A stretch of 64,000 nt of DNA. Source: VXYL01 sp965243095 (lineage in GTDB: Bacteria; Pseudomonadota; Gammaproteobacteria; Pseudomonadales; Azotimanducaceae). The stretch lies in NCBI GenBank assembly GCA_965243095.1, contig OZ251530.1, positions 2,976,001 through 3,040,000 of the forward strand, written 5' to 3'. Positions 1 to 13,900 of the stretch are shown one piece after another. A program made the translations under genes and the position numbers. The notes beneath the pieces were generated by a model that was not told where the DNA came from, made no database searches, and saw only the letters and a program-made list of their open reading frames with translations. Position 1 is the first letter of the stretch. Each line of letters begins with the position of its first letter.

Positions 1-1
1 G

Positions 2-1969
2 GTGGGCGCCGCCTTCGAGCGCGCCGACAACATCGACGTCACGGTGACGTTCAGCAAGGCGGTGCACGTGGTGGGCCTGCCGCAGCTGGCGTTGAACATC
101 GGCGGCGTCGTCCGCCAGGCGGTCTACGCCCGCGAGGTGAGCACGTCGGCGCAGCTGGTGTTCCGCTACACGGTGGTGGCGGCGGACGTGGACACGGACG
201 GCATCAGCATCGGCCCCAGGGCGCTCAACCTGAGCGGCGCGGTCATCCGCGATCGGGAAAGCGACGCCCACGCCGTGGTGGCCATCGGCCACCGCGCCAT
301 CACCAACAGCGGCGCCCACAGGGTGACCGGCGGGGTGTTCAACGCGGCGAAGCTCATCGGCTTTGGCCGCGGCACCGGCAACCTAAGCAGGCTCTACTTG
401 GCGACCAATCCAACGGAGTCCATTACGCGAACCGACTCTCAAACTCGCCAGACGACCACTATCTACGTCTTCCACTGGGGCGAGATCATCGAAGTTCATG
501 CGACGTTCGATCGTCCGGTGGTCGTGACGGGTACGCCGACGCTCCCGATCGGAGTCGGCGTAAGCGTTAGCGGACAAGAAACGCAGTGGCCCTACAGCCC
601 CGCTGCCAGCACGCCGACGGTGCTGGTGTTCCGAGGGGCACTGCAGACGACGGACTGGGTCAACGGTAGCGTCTATGTCTCTAATCCCATCGCGTTGGCC
701 GGCGGCGCCGCCATTACGGATGCGCGCGACGCGACAGTCGCGGCGAACCTCACGCTGGGCGCGCTCGGCAACAACGACGGAAGAGGCGTCCATGGTGTAG
801 GTGTTGCCTCCCTCGAGGTCAATGGCACCATCAACACCGCCCCGGAAGTGGAGGCCGTGGCGCTCAACGCGCCGGTGGCGGGCGACACCTTCGAGCGCGG
901 CGAGACCGTCGAGGCCACGGTCACGTTCACTCGCGTGGTGGACGTCGTGGGCGCGCCCCAGCTCGCCCTCAGGATCGGCTCGAACACCCGCCAGGCCAGC
1001 TACGGCGCCGGCACCGGCACCGATGCGCTGGTGTTCCGCTACAAACTGGCGCAGGCGGACGTGGACGCGGACGGCATCAGCGTCGCCGCCGACGCGCTGA
1101 CGCTGAACGGCGGCACGATCCGGCTGTTGCGACGCACCACGAATGCCGTGCTCGGCTTGGGCGACCACGCCATCGCCAACGACGGCGAGCGCAAGGTGGA
1201 CGGCACCCGGCTCACGCCGCCGACGGTGGAGGATGTGTACGTCCGCGACCGGCCGGTCAGCGGCGACACCTTCCAATTCAACGAGCTGATTCGGGGGTTC
1301 GTGATTTTCAGCCGGCCGGTGACGGTGACCGGCCGCCCGCAGCTGGCGCTGACCGTCGGCGCCGGGACCCGCCAAGCCGAGTTCCTCCTTTACAGAGAGA
1401 GTGGACTGGTACGCTTCAATTACCGGGTGGCCATCGGCGATTTGGACACCGACGGCGTCAGCGTCCTGGAGGGCGCCCTGGCGCTGAACGGCGGCGCGAT
1501 CAACGACGCCCGCGACGCCACGGTGGCGGCGAACCTCGCCTTGGGCCGGCGCGCCTTCACCAACGCCGCGCAGTACAAGGTGGACGCCCGCTTGGGGCCG
1601 CCCGGCATCGCCAGCCTGACGCTCAACGCGCCGGCGCTGGGCGACACCTACAACCTGGGCGAGAACATCGAGGCGACGGTGACGTTCAACAAGGCGGTGG
1701 ACGTCACCGGCACGCCGCGGCTGGCGCTGGGCATCGGCGCCAACACGCGCCAGGCGAACTACGTCTCCGGCAGCGGCTCGGCGTCGCTGGTGTTCCGCTA
1801 CGCGGTGGTGGCGGCGGACGCGGACCCGGACGGCGTCACCATCGAGAGCGGCGCCCTGACGCTGAACGGCGGCACCATCCAACAGGCGAACGGCACCACG
1901 GCCGCGGTGCTGAACGTGGCGCGGCTGGCGTTCTCGAACGATCCGGGGCACAAGGTGGATGGCGCTAAC
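2..1969 (+). repeat. N-terminal tandem beta-sandwich repeats of the giant protein
   Basis: About five units of 120-160 residues, each running from 'GDTF..GE.I.A.VTF' through 'V.GTP.LAL.IG' and 'LVFRY.V...D.D.DGI' to 'L.LNGG.I'. The first unit is cut by the window edge. The second unit (about 361-830) has lost much of the consensus and uses visibly more A/T than its neighbours. The fold is assumed to be an Ig-like beta sandwich by comparison with similar repeats in bacterial adhesins. Confidence 0.75.
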
Positions 1970-4900
1970 GCGCCGCGCGCGTTCATCAGCGCGACGAACC
2001 CGTCGCCGCTGGAGGAGAACGTCCTCGGCGGCGCCACGGTGACGGTGGGGCTGGCCAACACGACGTTCGCCAGCGGCCTTACGCGGCAGCGCTTCACGCT
2101 GCGCACCGACGTGCCCAACCTGGCCGTCGCCTCGCTGGCGCCGGTGTCGTCCGGCGACACGTCGGCGACGTTGACGCTGGCCTACGGCAACACGGACTTC
2201 GACACCGCGCGGACTCTGGCGGTGACGGTGGCGGCGGCGGCGCACGCGCAGTCCGGCGCGTTGACGACGGCGTCGGTGCCGGTGGTGCCGTCGTTCGAGA
2301 TGGACGTCCGGCCGACGGCGCTGACGCTGAACGAGAACCCGGGTAGCACCAACGCCAACCGCCGCACGTACACGGTGACGATGGGCGTCGAACTCACCGA
2401 GGCGACGACGGTGACCGTGGCCGGGGCGACCCGGCACGTGCGCGTCGACACCGACGGCGTCGCCCCGGGCGATCAGCGCACGCTGATGTTCAACGCCGCC
2501 AACTGGAGCGCGGCGCAAACGGTGACCGTGACCGCCGACCCGGACGACGACGACGCGGACGAGAACGTGACGCTGACGCACGTCGTGCCGGGCGAAGGGA
2601 GCTTCGCGCCGGTGCGGGTGACGGTGCGGGACGACGACCGCGGCCGGGTGCTGATCGACGCGGATCCGAGCACCGCGGCGCTGGACCCCGGCCCGCTGCT
2701 GCTGCGGGAGCCGTCGCCGGGGAACGTCGGCATGTACACGGTGCGGCTGTCGGAGCGTCCCACGGCAAACGTGACGGTGGCGGTCGCCAGCGGCGACGCC
2801 GGCGCCGTGGCGGTGAACACGAGCGCGCTGACGTTCACCACGCAGAACTGGAACACGGCGCAGACCGTGACGGCGACGGCGCAGACGGACGTCGACGCCT
2901 CGGACGAGGCGGCGACGCTCACCCACACCGCCACCGGCGGCGGCTACAACGGCACCGCCGCGCGGCTGCGCGTGGGCGTGGCGGACGACGAGCGCACCGG
3001 CACGGACTACGACACGGACGAGGACGGGCTGATCGAGATATCCAGCCTCGCGCAGCTGAACGCCATCCGTTGGGATCTGGACGGCGACGGCGTCCCGGCG
3101 GCGGGCTTGGGCGCCAGCTACGCTCTCGCCTTCCCGAACCGTTCCGCCGGCATGGGCTGTCCGACGGGTGCCTGCGTCGGCTACGAGCTGACGCAGGACC
3201 TGGACTTCGACACCGACGGCGACGGTTCGACGCACTCCAGCGGCACGAGCGATTCCGAAGACGCCTGGCACAACGGCGGCAGCGGCTGGGATCCCATCGG
3301 CCCCAACATCGTGACGACCTTCCGCGAGCGCCTGCGCCGCATCGACGAGGAGTCGTTCAACGCCGTGTTCGACGGCAACGGCCATTCCATCCACAACCTG
3401 TTCATCAAACGCGGCCGCGACTGGTCCGGCCTTTTCTCGGCGCTGCGCCCGGACGCCGTGGTGCGCTCCCTCGGCCTGCCGAACGCCTACGTGGCCAACG
3501 GCGGCGGCAGCGTGGCGCCGCTGGCCGGCGCGCTGCGGGGCCGCGTGGAGGCGTCGTGGGCGAGCGGCTCGGCGGCGGGCAACACCAACGTCGGCGGCTT
3601 GGTGGGGTCGACGCAGGCGGGCGCGACCATCGTCGCCAGCTACTCGAAGGCGTCGGCGCAGTGCGGCTCGAACGTCGGCTGGCACGCCGGCGGCCTGGTG
3701 GGCAGCAACGAGGGAACCATCGAGGCGAGCTACGCCACCGGCGCGGTGACCGGCAGCTGCGCGACGCAGAACAGGAGCGGCCTCGCCAACGGCCCCGGCA
3801 CGGCCACCGCCAGCCATTGGGACACCATCGCGAGCGGCGTCGCGGTTTCCGCGCAAGGAACCGGCCGCACCACGGCGCAGCTGCAGGGGCCCACGTCGGC
3901 CGCCGGCATCTACGCCGGCTGGGACGGTCTGGACGTGGACGGCGACGGCGACGAGGCGGAGTCGCCGTGGCACTTCGGCACCAGTTCGCAGTACCCGGCG
4001 CTGCGCTGGCGCGGCGCGGACCCGGTGGTGCAGCGCGGCGACTACGACGTGGACGACGACGGCCTGATCGAGGTGTACACGCTGGCGCAGCTGAACGCCA
4101 TCCGCTGGGACCTGGACGGCGACGGCGCCGCGTCGACAGGCAACGTCGCCAACTACGGCAAGGCGTTCCGCAATCACGACTCGGACATGGGCTGCCCGAC
4201 CGACGCCGGCGACGCCGACAACAACGACTGCACCGGCTACGAGCTGGAGAACGACCTGGACTTCGACACCGACGGCGACGGCGCGACATGGACGGATGAC
4301 GGCACCTTCGCCGCCGACAGCGGCGACGCCTACCACAACGGCGGCAGCGGCTGGGATCCCCTCGGCCCGGCCTCGGCGCCCAGCGACACGACCCACTTCA
4401 CCGCCACCTTCAACGGCAACGGCAAGGTGATCGCCAACCTGCTGGTGAACCGCTGGCGCAACTGGTCGGGCCTGTTCGCGGCGCTGCGCCCCGGCGCCGA
4501 GGTGTACGCGCTCGGTCTGCCGAACGCCCAGGTGCGGGGCGGCCAGGGTTCGGTGGCGCCGCTGGCGGGGGTGAACGCGGGCCGCGTGGCGGCGGTGTGG
4601 GCGAGCGGTTCCGCGACGGGGCAGACCAACGTCGGCGGCCTGGTGGGCGTGGTGGAGTCGGGCGCGACGGTGGTGGCCAGCTACTCGACGGCGGCGGTGT
4701 CGTGCGCGTCGGGCAACCGCATCGCCGGCGGCCTGGCGGCGGTGAACTCCGGCACCATCGCCGCAAGCTACGCCACCGGCGCGGTCACCGGCGACTGCCC
4801 GACGGCGAACAAGCACGGCTTCGCCAGCGGCGCGGGCACGTTCACGGCGAGCTACTGGGACGTGAACTTGAGCGGCATCGCCGACGACACGGGCACGGCC

Positions 4901-7900
4901 TCGCCGGAGGGCGAGACCTCCGTGAACCTGCGCACGCCCACCGGCTACTCCGGCCTCTACGCCGTGTGGGACGACCAGGACGTGGACGGCGACAGCACGG
5001 TCGGCAGGGCGGCGGACTCCGACGACGACGCCTGGGACTTCGGCGACCGCTGGCAGTGGCCGGTGCTGAAGTTCGGCGGCTTGGACACGCAGCGCCAGAT
5101 CGCCCTGCAGCCGAACACGCCGCCGACGTTCACCGGCACCGTGACGAACAAGACCTACCGCCGCAACTTCCAGATACAGACGTTCCAGATTCCGGCGGCC
5201 ACCGGCGGCGAAGGCGCCGGCGGCTACACGTACACGGCCAGCGGCCTGCCTGCCGGCCTCGTCTTTGAGGGCGTCTGCGGAACGCGGCGGATCTGCGGCA
5301 CGCCGACCACCAACACCAGCGGCGCCCAGATGGTGACGATCCACGCCGCCGACAGCGACACCAACACGGACGACAGCGACCGCGCCGTGCTGACCTTCAC
5401 CGTCACCGTGGTGGAGCCGACCGTGGCGCTGACGAGCACCCCGGCGGCGCTGACGGAGGCGACGCTGAACGGCGCCGAGCTCACGGTGACACTGACCGAC
5501 ACCGCGTTCGCGAGCGGCGTCACCACGTCCAGCTTCATTCTGAACACCAACGTGCCGGGGCTCACCGTCGGCTCGCTGGCGACGGTGACGGCCGGCGACA
5601 CCGCGGCGACGCTGACGCTGGCCTACAACGACATGGACTTCGACACGGCGCGCACCTTGGGGGTGACGGTGGCGGCGGCGGCGCACGACCTGGCCGGCAC
5701 CGTCGTCGCGGCGGCGGTGCCGGTGACGCCGTCGCTGGAGGCCACGGTGTCGGCGTCGCGCCTGGCGCTGAACGAGAACCCGAGCTCCAGCATCAACGCG
5801 CGCACGTTCACGGCGCGGCTGGACAGCGCCCCGGCGGCGAACACCACGGTGGCGGTGGCGAGCGCCGACACGGGCGCGGCGACGGTGGACCTGGCGACGC
5901 TGACGTTCACCACGGTGAACTGGAACACGGCGCAGACGGTGACGGTGACCGCGCGGGCGGACGACGACGCGAACAACGAGGAGACGACGGTGACGCTCTC
6001 GGCGACCGGCGTGGGCGCGCTGGCCACGGTGACCGTGACCGTGACGGACGACGACCGCGGCACGGTGCTGATCGACGCGAACCCGGCGACCGCGGCGCTG
6101 GACCCCGGCCCGCTGCTGCTGGCCGAGGGCGACAGCGGCAGCTACACCGTGCGCCTTTCCGCGCGTCCGACCGCGAACGCGACGGTGGCGGTGACCAGCG
6201 GCGACACCAGCGCGGTGACGGTGGCCCAGTCATCGCTGACGTTCACGACGACGAACTGGGCCACCCCGCAGACGGTCACCGCCACCGCGGTGGCGGAGGC
6301 GAGCGACGCCGTGGACGAGTCCGTGCTGGTCTCCCACGAGGCCACCGGCGGCGGCTACAACGGCACGTCGTCGGATCTGCGCGTGGGCGTGTCGGACTCC
6401 GAGCGCACCGGCACGGACTACGACACGGACGAGGACGGCCTGATCGAGATCTCCACGCTGGCGCAGCTGAACGCGGTGCGCTGGGACCTGGACGGCAACG
6501 GCGCGGTGGCGAGCAGCGACCAGGCGAACTACAGCGGCGCCAGCGGCGCCTTCGCCAGCGCCTCGACCGGCATGGGCTGCCCCACGGGCGGGTGCAGCGG
6601 CTACGAGCTCACGCAGGACCTGGACTTCGACACCGACGGCGACGGTGCCAGCCACGACGGCGGCACGAGCGACTCGGACGACACCTATCACAACGGCGGC
6701 AGCGGCTGGGATCCCATCGGCCGGAGCTGGTCGCCCAGCGACAGCACGCACTTCAACGCCGTGTTCGACGGCAACGGCCACTCGATCCACAACCTCTACG
6801 TCAACCGCAACCGCAACTACGGCGGCCTGTTCGCGGTGCTGCGCGGCAACGCGACGGTGCGTTCGCTGGGCCTGCCGAACGCCTACGTGGACATCAGCCA
6901 GCAGGGCTCGGGGGCGCCGCTGGCGGGGTCGTCGTGGGGCCGGGTGGAGGCGTCGTGGGCGAGCGGCTCGGCGGCGGGCAACACCAACGTCGGCGGCCTG
7001 GTGGGGTCGACGGCGGCGAGTTCGGTGATCGTGGCCAGCTACTCGAGGGCGTCGGCGCAGTGCGGCGCCGGCAGCGCCGGCGGGCTGGTGGGCGGCAACG
7101 GGGGAACCATCGTCGCCAGCTACGCGACCGGGGCGATCACCGGCAGCTGCGCGGCGACCAACAAGCACGGCCTGGCCGGCTACACCGGCACGGCCGCGGC
7201 GAGCCACTGGGACCGCGAGACGAGCGGCGTCACCACGTCCGACCAGGGCGCCGGCCGCACCACGGCGCAGCTGCAAACCCCCACCTCGGCCACCGGCATC
7301 TTCGCCGGCTGGGCGGACTTGGACGTGGACGGCGACGGCGACCCGCACGAGTCGCCGTGGCACTTCGGCACCAGCTCGCAGTACCCGGCGTTGCGCTACC
7401 GCGGCGCGGACCCCATCCCCCAGCGCGGCGACTACGACCTCGACGACGACGGCCTGATCGACATCCGCACCCTCGCCCAGCTGAACGCCGTCCGCTGGGA
7501 TCTGAACGGCGACGGCGGCCCCTCGTCGGGCGGCGCCGCCGGCTACGGCAAGGCGTTCCGCAACCATGTGGCCGGCATGGGCTGCCCCAACACCGGCTGC
7601 GCCGGCTACGAGCTGGAGAACGACTTGGACTTCGACACCGACGGCGACGGTTCCACCTGGACGGAACCGGGCGGCACCTTCACCGCCGACAGCGGCGACG
7701 CCTACTACAACGGCGGCAGCGGCTGGGATCCCATCGGCCCGAGTTCGACGCCGAGCAACGCGACGCACTTCACCGCGACGTTCGCCGGCAACGGCCACGT
7801 CGTCGCCAACCTGCTGGTGAACCGCGCCCGCAACTACGTCGGGCTGTTCGCGGCGGTGCGCCCCAACGGGAGGGTGCGTTCGCTGGGGTTGCCGAACGCG

Positions 7901-10900
7901 CGGGTGCGGCGCGGCGGGACCCACGCGGCGCCGCTGGCCGGGCACGTCGCGGGCCGGGTGGCGGCGGTCTGGGCGACTGGCGCCGTGCAGGGGGAGGGAG
8001 ACGTCGCGGGCTTGGTGGGTGCGGCGATAACGGGTTCGAGGATCGTGGCCAGCTACTCGACGGCGGCGGTGGAATGCACCGGCTCGGGTTCGTATTCCAT
8101 GGGCGCCGGCCTGGTGGGCGCCAGCACGGGCACGGCAACCATCGTCGCGAGCTACTCGACAGGCGCCGTGACGGGCTCGTGTCAGACAGCGAGCAAGCAC
8201 GGCCTGGCCGGCGGCAGGCGCGGGTTTGACGGGCGGCTTCGCCGCGGCCCCGTCACGGCCAGCTACTGGGACGTGGACCTGAGCGGCATCTCCGACGATT
8301 CGGACAACAACGCGCCGGAGGGCGAGACCTCGGCGAACCTGCGCGCCCCCACCGGCTACAGCGGCCTGTACGCCGCTTGGGACGACCAGGACGTGGACGG
8401 CGACAACACGGTCGGCCGGGCGGCGGACGCGGACGACGACGCCTGGGACTTCGGCGACCAGTGGCAGTGGCCGGTGCTGAAGTTCGGCGGCCTGGACACC
8501 GCGCGCCAGTTCGCCTTGCAGCCGAACCTGCCGCCCACCTTCACCGGCACGGTCACCGACAAGACCTACCGCCGCAACGTCCGCATCGACCCGTTCGAGA
8601 TTCCCTCGGCCACCGGCGGCGAAGGCGTCGGCTACACCTACACGGCCAGCGGCCTGCCGGCCGGCCTGAACTTCGGCACTCCGAACTGCCTCGCGCGGCA
8701 GGTTTGCGGCACGCCGACCACGAATACCGCGGGCGCCCAGACGGTGACGATATACGCCGCCGACGGCGACACCAACACGGACGACAGCGACCGCGGCGTG
8801 CTGACCTTCACCATCACCGTGGTCGAGCCCACCGCAACGATCACCAGCACCCCGGCGGCGCTGACGGAGGCGACCTTGAACGGCGCCGAGCTCACGGTGA
8901 CGCTCACGGACACGACGTTCGAGAGCGGCGTCACCACGTCCAGCTTCACGCTGAACACCAATGTGTCCGGCCTCACCGTCGGCTCGGTGGCCACGGTGAC
9001 GGCCGGCGACGCCTCGGCGACGCTGACGCTCGCCTACAACGACACGGACTTCGACACGGCGCGCACCCTGGGCGTGACGGTGGCGGCGGCCGCGCACAGC
9101 CTGCCGAACACCATCGTCTCGCCGTCGGTGCCGGTGACGCCGTCGCTGGAGGCGACGGTGACGCCGCCGAACCTGACGCTGAGCGAGGACCCCGACGCGG
9201 CCAACAACGCGCGCACGTTCACGGCGCGGCTGGACAGCGTCCCGGCGGCGACCAGCACCGTGACGGTGGCGAGCGCCGACGTCGGCGCGGCGACTTCGAC
9301 GCCGTCGACGCTGACGTTCACCACGACGAACTGGAACACGGCGCAGACGGTGACCGTGACGGCGCAGGCGGACGACGACCCGAACAACGAGACGGTGCCG
9401 GTGACGCTGACCGCGGCCGGCGTGGGCGTGCTGGCCACCGTGACGGTGAACGTGACGGACGACGACCGCGGCACGGTGGTGATCGACGCCGACGCGTCGA
9501 CGCCGGCGCTGGATCCGGGCCCGGTGCTGCTGGGCGAGGCGGCGGTCGGTCTGGAGGCGCACGCGAGCTGCAGCAACTGCGGCGGCTACCGGACGTATTC
9601 GGTGCGGCTGTCGTCGCGGCCGCCCGCCCAGGTGACGGTGCGCGTGACGAGCTCCGACAGCACCAAGGTGACGGTGGCCACGTTCGATTCCGGGATTCCG
9701 GGCCCGCTCACCGTCCTCAGCGACCTGACCTTCACGCAGGGGAACTGGAACACCCCCCAGACGGTGACGGCGGTGGCGATGGGCGACAACGACGCCGTGG
9801 ACGAGTCCATCGTCGTCACCCACACGGCCACCGGCGGCGGCTACGGCGGCACGTCGTCGCGCCTGCGCGTGGGCGTCGCGGACGACGAGCGCACCGGCAC
9901 GGACTACGACACGGACGAGGACGGCCTGATCGAGATCGCAACGCTAGCGCAACTGAACGCGGTGCGCTGGGATCTGGACGGCGACGGCTCGGTGTCGGCC
10001 GGCAACACCGCCAACTACAGCGGCGCCAGCGGCGCCTTCGCCAGCGCTTCCGCCGGCATGGGCTGTCCGGCGGTCTCCGGCACCGCCACCTGCACCGGCT
10101 ACGAGCTGACCCAGGACCTGGACTTCGACACCGACGGCGACGGGGCCTCCCACGACGGCGGCACCAGCGACTCGGACGACACCTACCACAACGGCGGCAG
10201 CGGCTGGGATCCCCTCGGCCCGAGCTCCGCCCCCAGCGACGCCACCCACTTCAACGCCGTGTTCGACGGCAACGGCCACTCCATCCACAACCTCTACGTC
10301 AACCGCAACCGCAACTACGGCGGCCTGTTCGCGGCGCTGCGCGGCAGCGCGGTGGTGCGCTCGCTGGGCCTGCCGAACGCCTACGTGGACATCAGCCAGC
10401 AGGGTTCGGCGGCGCCGCTGGCGGGGTCGTCGTGGGGCCGGGTGGAGGCGTCGTGGGCGAGCGGCTCGGTGGCGGGCAACACCAACGTCGGCGGCTTGGT
10501 GGGGTCGACGGCGGCGAGTTCGGTGATCGTGGCCAGCTACTCGAAGGCGTCGGCGCAGTGCGGCGCCGGCAGCGCCGGCGGCCTGGTGGGCGGCAACGGC
10601 GGCGCCATCGTCGCCAGCTACGCGACCGGGGCGATCACCGGCAGCTGCGCGGCGACCAACAAGCACGGCCTGGCCGGCTACACCGGCACGGCCGCGGCGA
10701 GCCACTGGGACCGCGAGACGAGCGGCGTCACCACGTCCGACCAGGGCGCCGGCCGCACCACGGCGCAGCTGCAAACCCCCACCTCGGCGACCGGCATCTT
10801 CGCCGGCTGGGCGAACATGGACGTGGACGGCGACGGGAACCCCCACGAATCGCCGTGGCACTTCGGCACCGACTCGCAGTACCCGGCGCTCAGCTACCGC

Positions 10901-13900
10901 GGCATGGACCCGGTGCCCCAACGCGGCGACTACGACCTGGACGACGACGGTCTCATCGAGGTGTACGCCTTGGCCCAGCTGAACGCCATCCGCTGGGACC
11001 CGGACGGCGACGGCGCGGCGTCCACCGGCAACGCCGGCAGCTACGGCAAGGCGTTCCGCAACCACGTGACCGGCATGGGCTGCAAGAGCACCGGCTGCAC
11101 CGGCTACGAGCTGGAGAACGACCTCGACTTCGACACCGACGGCGACGGTTCGACGTGGACGGACGACGGCACGTTCGCGGCGGACAGCGGCGACGCCTAC
11201 CACAACAGCGGCAGCGGCTGGGAGCCCATCGGCGGCACCGCGCAGCCGAGCGACGCGACGCAGTTCAACGCCGTCTTCGACGGCAACGGCCACGTCATCG
11301 AGAACCTGCTGGTGAACCGCGCCAACTCCTACACCGGCCTGTTCGCGGCGCTGCGCAGCGACGCGGTGGTGCGCTCGCTGGGGCTGCCGAACGCCCGGGT
11401 GCGCAGCAACGTCCTCTACGCCGGCGCGCTGACCGGCTACGTCCAGGGGCGCATAGCGGCGGTCTGGTCGTCGGGCGCCGTGCAGGGCTTTGCCATCGGC
11501 GGCCTGGCGGGGATAGCGGTTTCGACTTCGACGATCGTGGCGAGCTACTCGACGGCGGCGGTGGAATGCGACGCCTCGGGCGACGCCGGCGGCCTGGTGG
11601 GCCAATTCCGGACGGGAGCAACCATCGCGGCCAGCTACGCGGCCGGCGCGGTGACGGGCACATGCCCGTCGGCGGACCAGTACGGCCTGGCGGGCGGCGA
11701 CGCCGCGGGGACCGTCGTCGCCAGCTACTGGGACACGACCCGCAGCGGCATCGAGGACGACACGGACGCCAACCCGCCGGAGGGCAAAACCGCCGCGGAA
11801 CTCCGCAACCCCACCGGCTACAGCGGCATCTACGCCGTCTGGGACGATCAGGACGTGGACAACGACAGTCTGGTCGGCAGGGCGGCGGACGCGGACGACG
11901 ACGCCTGGGACTTCGGCGGCGTGTGGCAGTGGCCGGTGCTGAAGTTCGGCGGCCTGGACACGGCGCGGCAGCGGGCCGAGCAGCCGGACCTGGCGCCCAC
12001 CTTCACCGGCACGGTGACCGACAAGACCTTTCGCAACGGCTTCCCGATACAGCCGTTCCAGATCCCGGCGGCCACCAGCGGCGAAGGCGCCGCCGGTTCC
12101 GCCAACAACACCTACAGCTACACGGTCAGCAACCTGTGGTCAGGCATCGCCTTCCAAGGCCATTGCGGCGCCCGCACGATATGCGGCACGGCAACCGGCA
12201 TCTCCACGGCGCTCCCCTCCGTGTCAAGGACGATAACCGTCCACGCCCACGACGGCGACGCCAACCGGACGGACAGCGACCGCGCCGAGCTCACCTTCAC
12301 CCTCACCATCGTGAACTCGTCCGCGGCCATCACGTCCACCACCCCGGCGACGCTGACGGAAGCCACCCTGAACGGCGCCGAGGTAGTGGTGACGCTGACC
12401 CGCGCGACGTTCGAGAGCGGCGTCACGGCGTCGCACTTCACGCTGAACACCGACGTGCCCGGCCTCACCGTCGGGTCGCTGGCCACGGTGACGGCGGGCG
12501 ACGCGTCGGCGACGCTGACGCTGGCCTACAACGACACGGACTTCGACACCGCCCGCACCCTGGGCGTGACGGTGGCGGTCGCGGCGCACAGCGTGGCCGG
12601 CACCCTGACGACGGCGACGGTGCCGGTGACGCCGTCGCTGGAGGCCACGGTGTCGCCGTCGAGCCTGACGCTGAGCGAGGCCACGGGTTCCAACACGGGC
12701 ACCTTCACGGCGCGGCTGGACAGCGTGCCGGCGGCGACCTCCACGGTGGCGGTGGTCAGCGCCGACACCGGCGCGGCGACGGTGGACAAGGCGACGCTGA
12801 CGTTCACCACAACGAACTGGAACACCGCGCAGACGGTGACCGTGACGGCGCAGGCGGACGACGACGCGGACAACGAGGAGACAACCGTGACGCTCTCGGC
12901 GTCCGGCGTCGGCGTGCTGGCGACGGTGCCGGTGACAGTGAACGACGACGACCGCGGCACCGTGCTGATCGACGCGAACCCGGCGACCGCGGCGCTGGAC
13001 CCCGGCCCGCTGCTGCTGGCCGAGGGCGACACCGGCGCCTACACGGTGCGTCTGTCCGCGCGCCCGACCGCGAACGCGACGGTGGCGGTGACCAGCGGCG
13101 ACACCGGCGCGGTGACGGTGGACCTGGCCTCGCTGACGTTCACCACGACGAACTGGAACACGCCGCAGACGGTCACCGCCACCGCGGTGGCGGAAGCAAG
13201 CGACGCGGTGGACGAGTCCGTGACCATCGGCCACGAGGCCACCGGCGGCGGCTACGGCGGCACGACCTCGAACCTGCGCGTGGGCGTCTCGGACGCCGAG
13301 CGCACCGGCACGGACTACGACACGGACGAGGACGGCCTGATCGAGATTTCCACCCTGGCGCAGCTGAACGCCGTGCGCTGGGATCTGGACGGCGACGGCG
13401 CGGTGTCGAGCAGCAACACCGCCAACTACAGCGGCGCCAGCGGCGCGTTCGCCAACGCAAGCACCGGCATGGGCTGCCCGACGGGCGGGTGCGGCGGCTA
13501 CGAGCTCGCGCGGGACCTGGACTTCGACACGGACGGCGATGGCGCCACCCACACCAGCGGCACCAGCGACGCGCAGGACACCTACCACAACAGCGGCAGC
13601 GGCTGGGATCCCATCGGCCCGGCGTCGACGCCCAGCGACGGCACGCACTTCAACGCCACCTTCGACGGCAACGGCCATTCGATCCACAACCTCTACGTCA
13701 ACCGCAGCCGCAACTACTCCGGCCTGTTCGCGGCGCTGCGCGGCGGCGCGACGGTGCGCTCGCTGGGCCTGCCGAACGCCCACGTGCGCGCCGGGCAGGG
13801 TTCGGTGGCGCCCTTGGCGGGGGCGCTCTGGGGCCGCGTGGAGGCGTCGTGGGCGAGCGGCTCGGCGGCCGGCAACACCAACGTCGGCGGCTTGGTGGGG

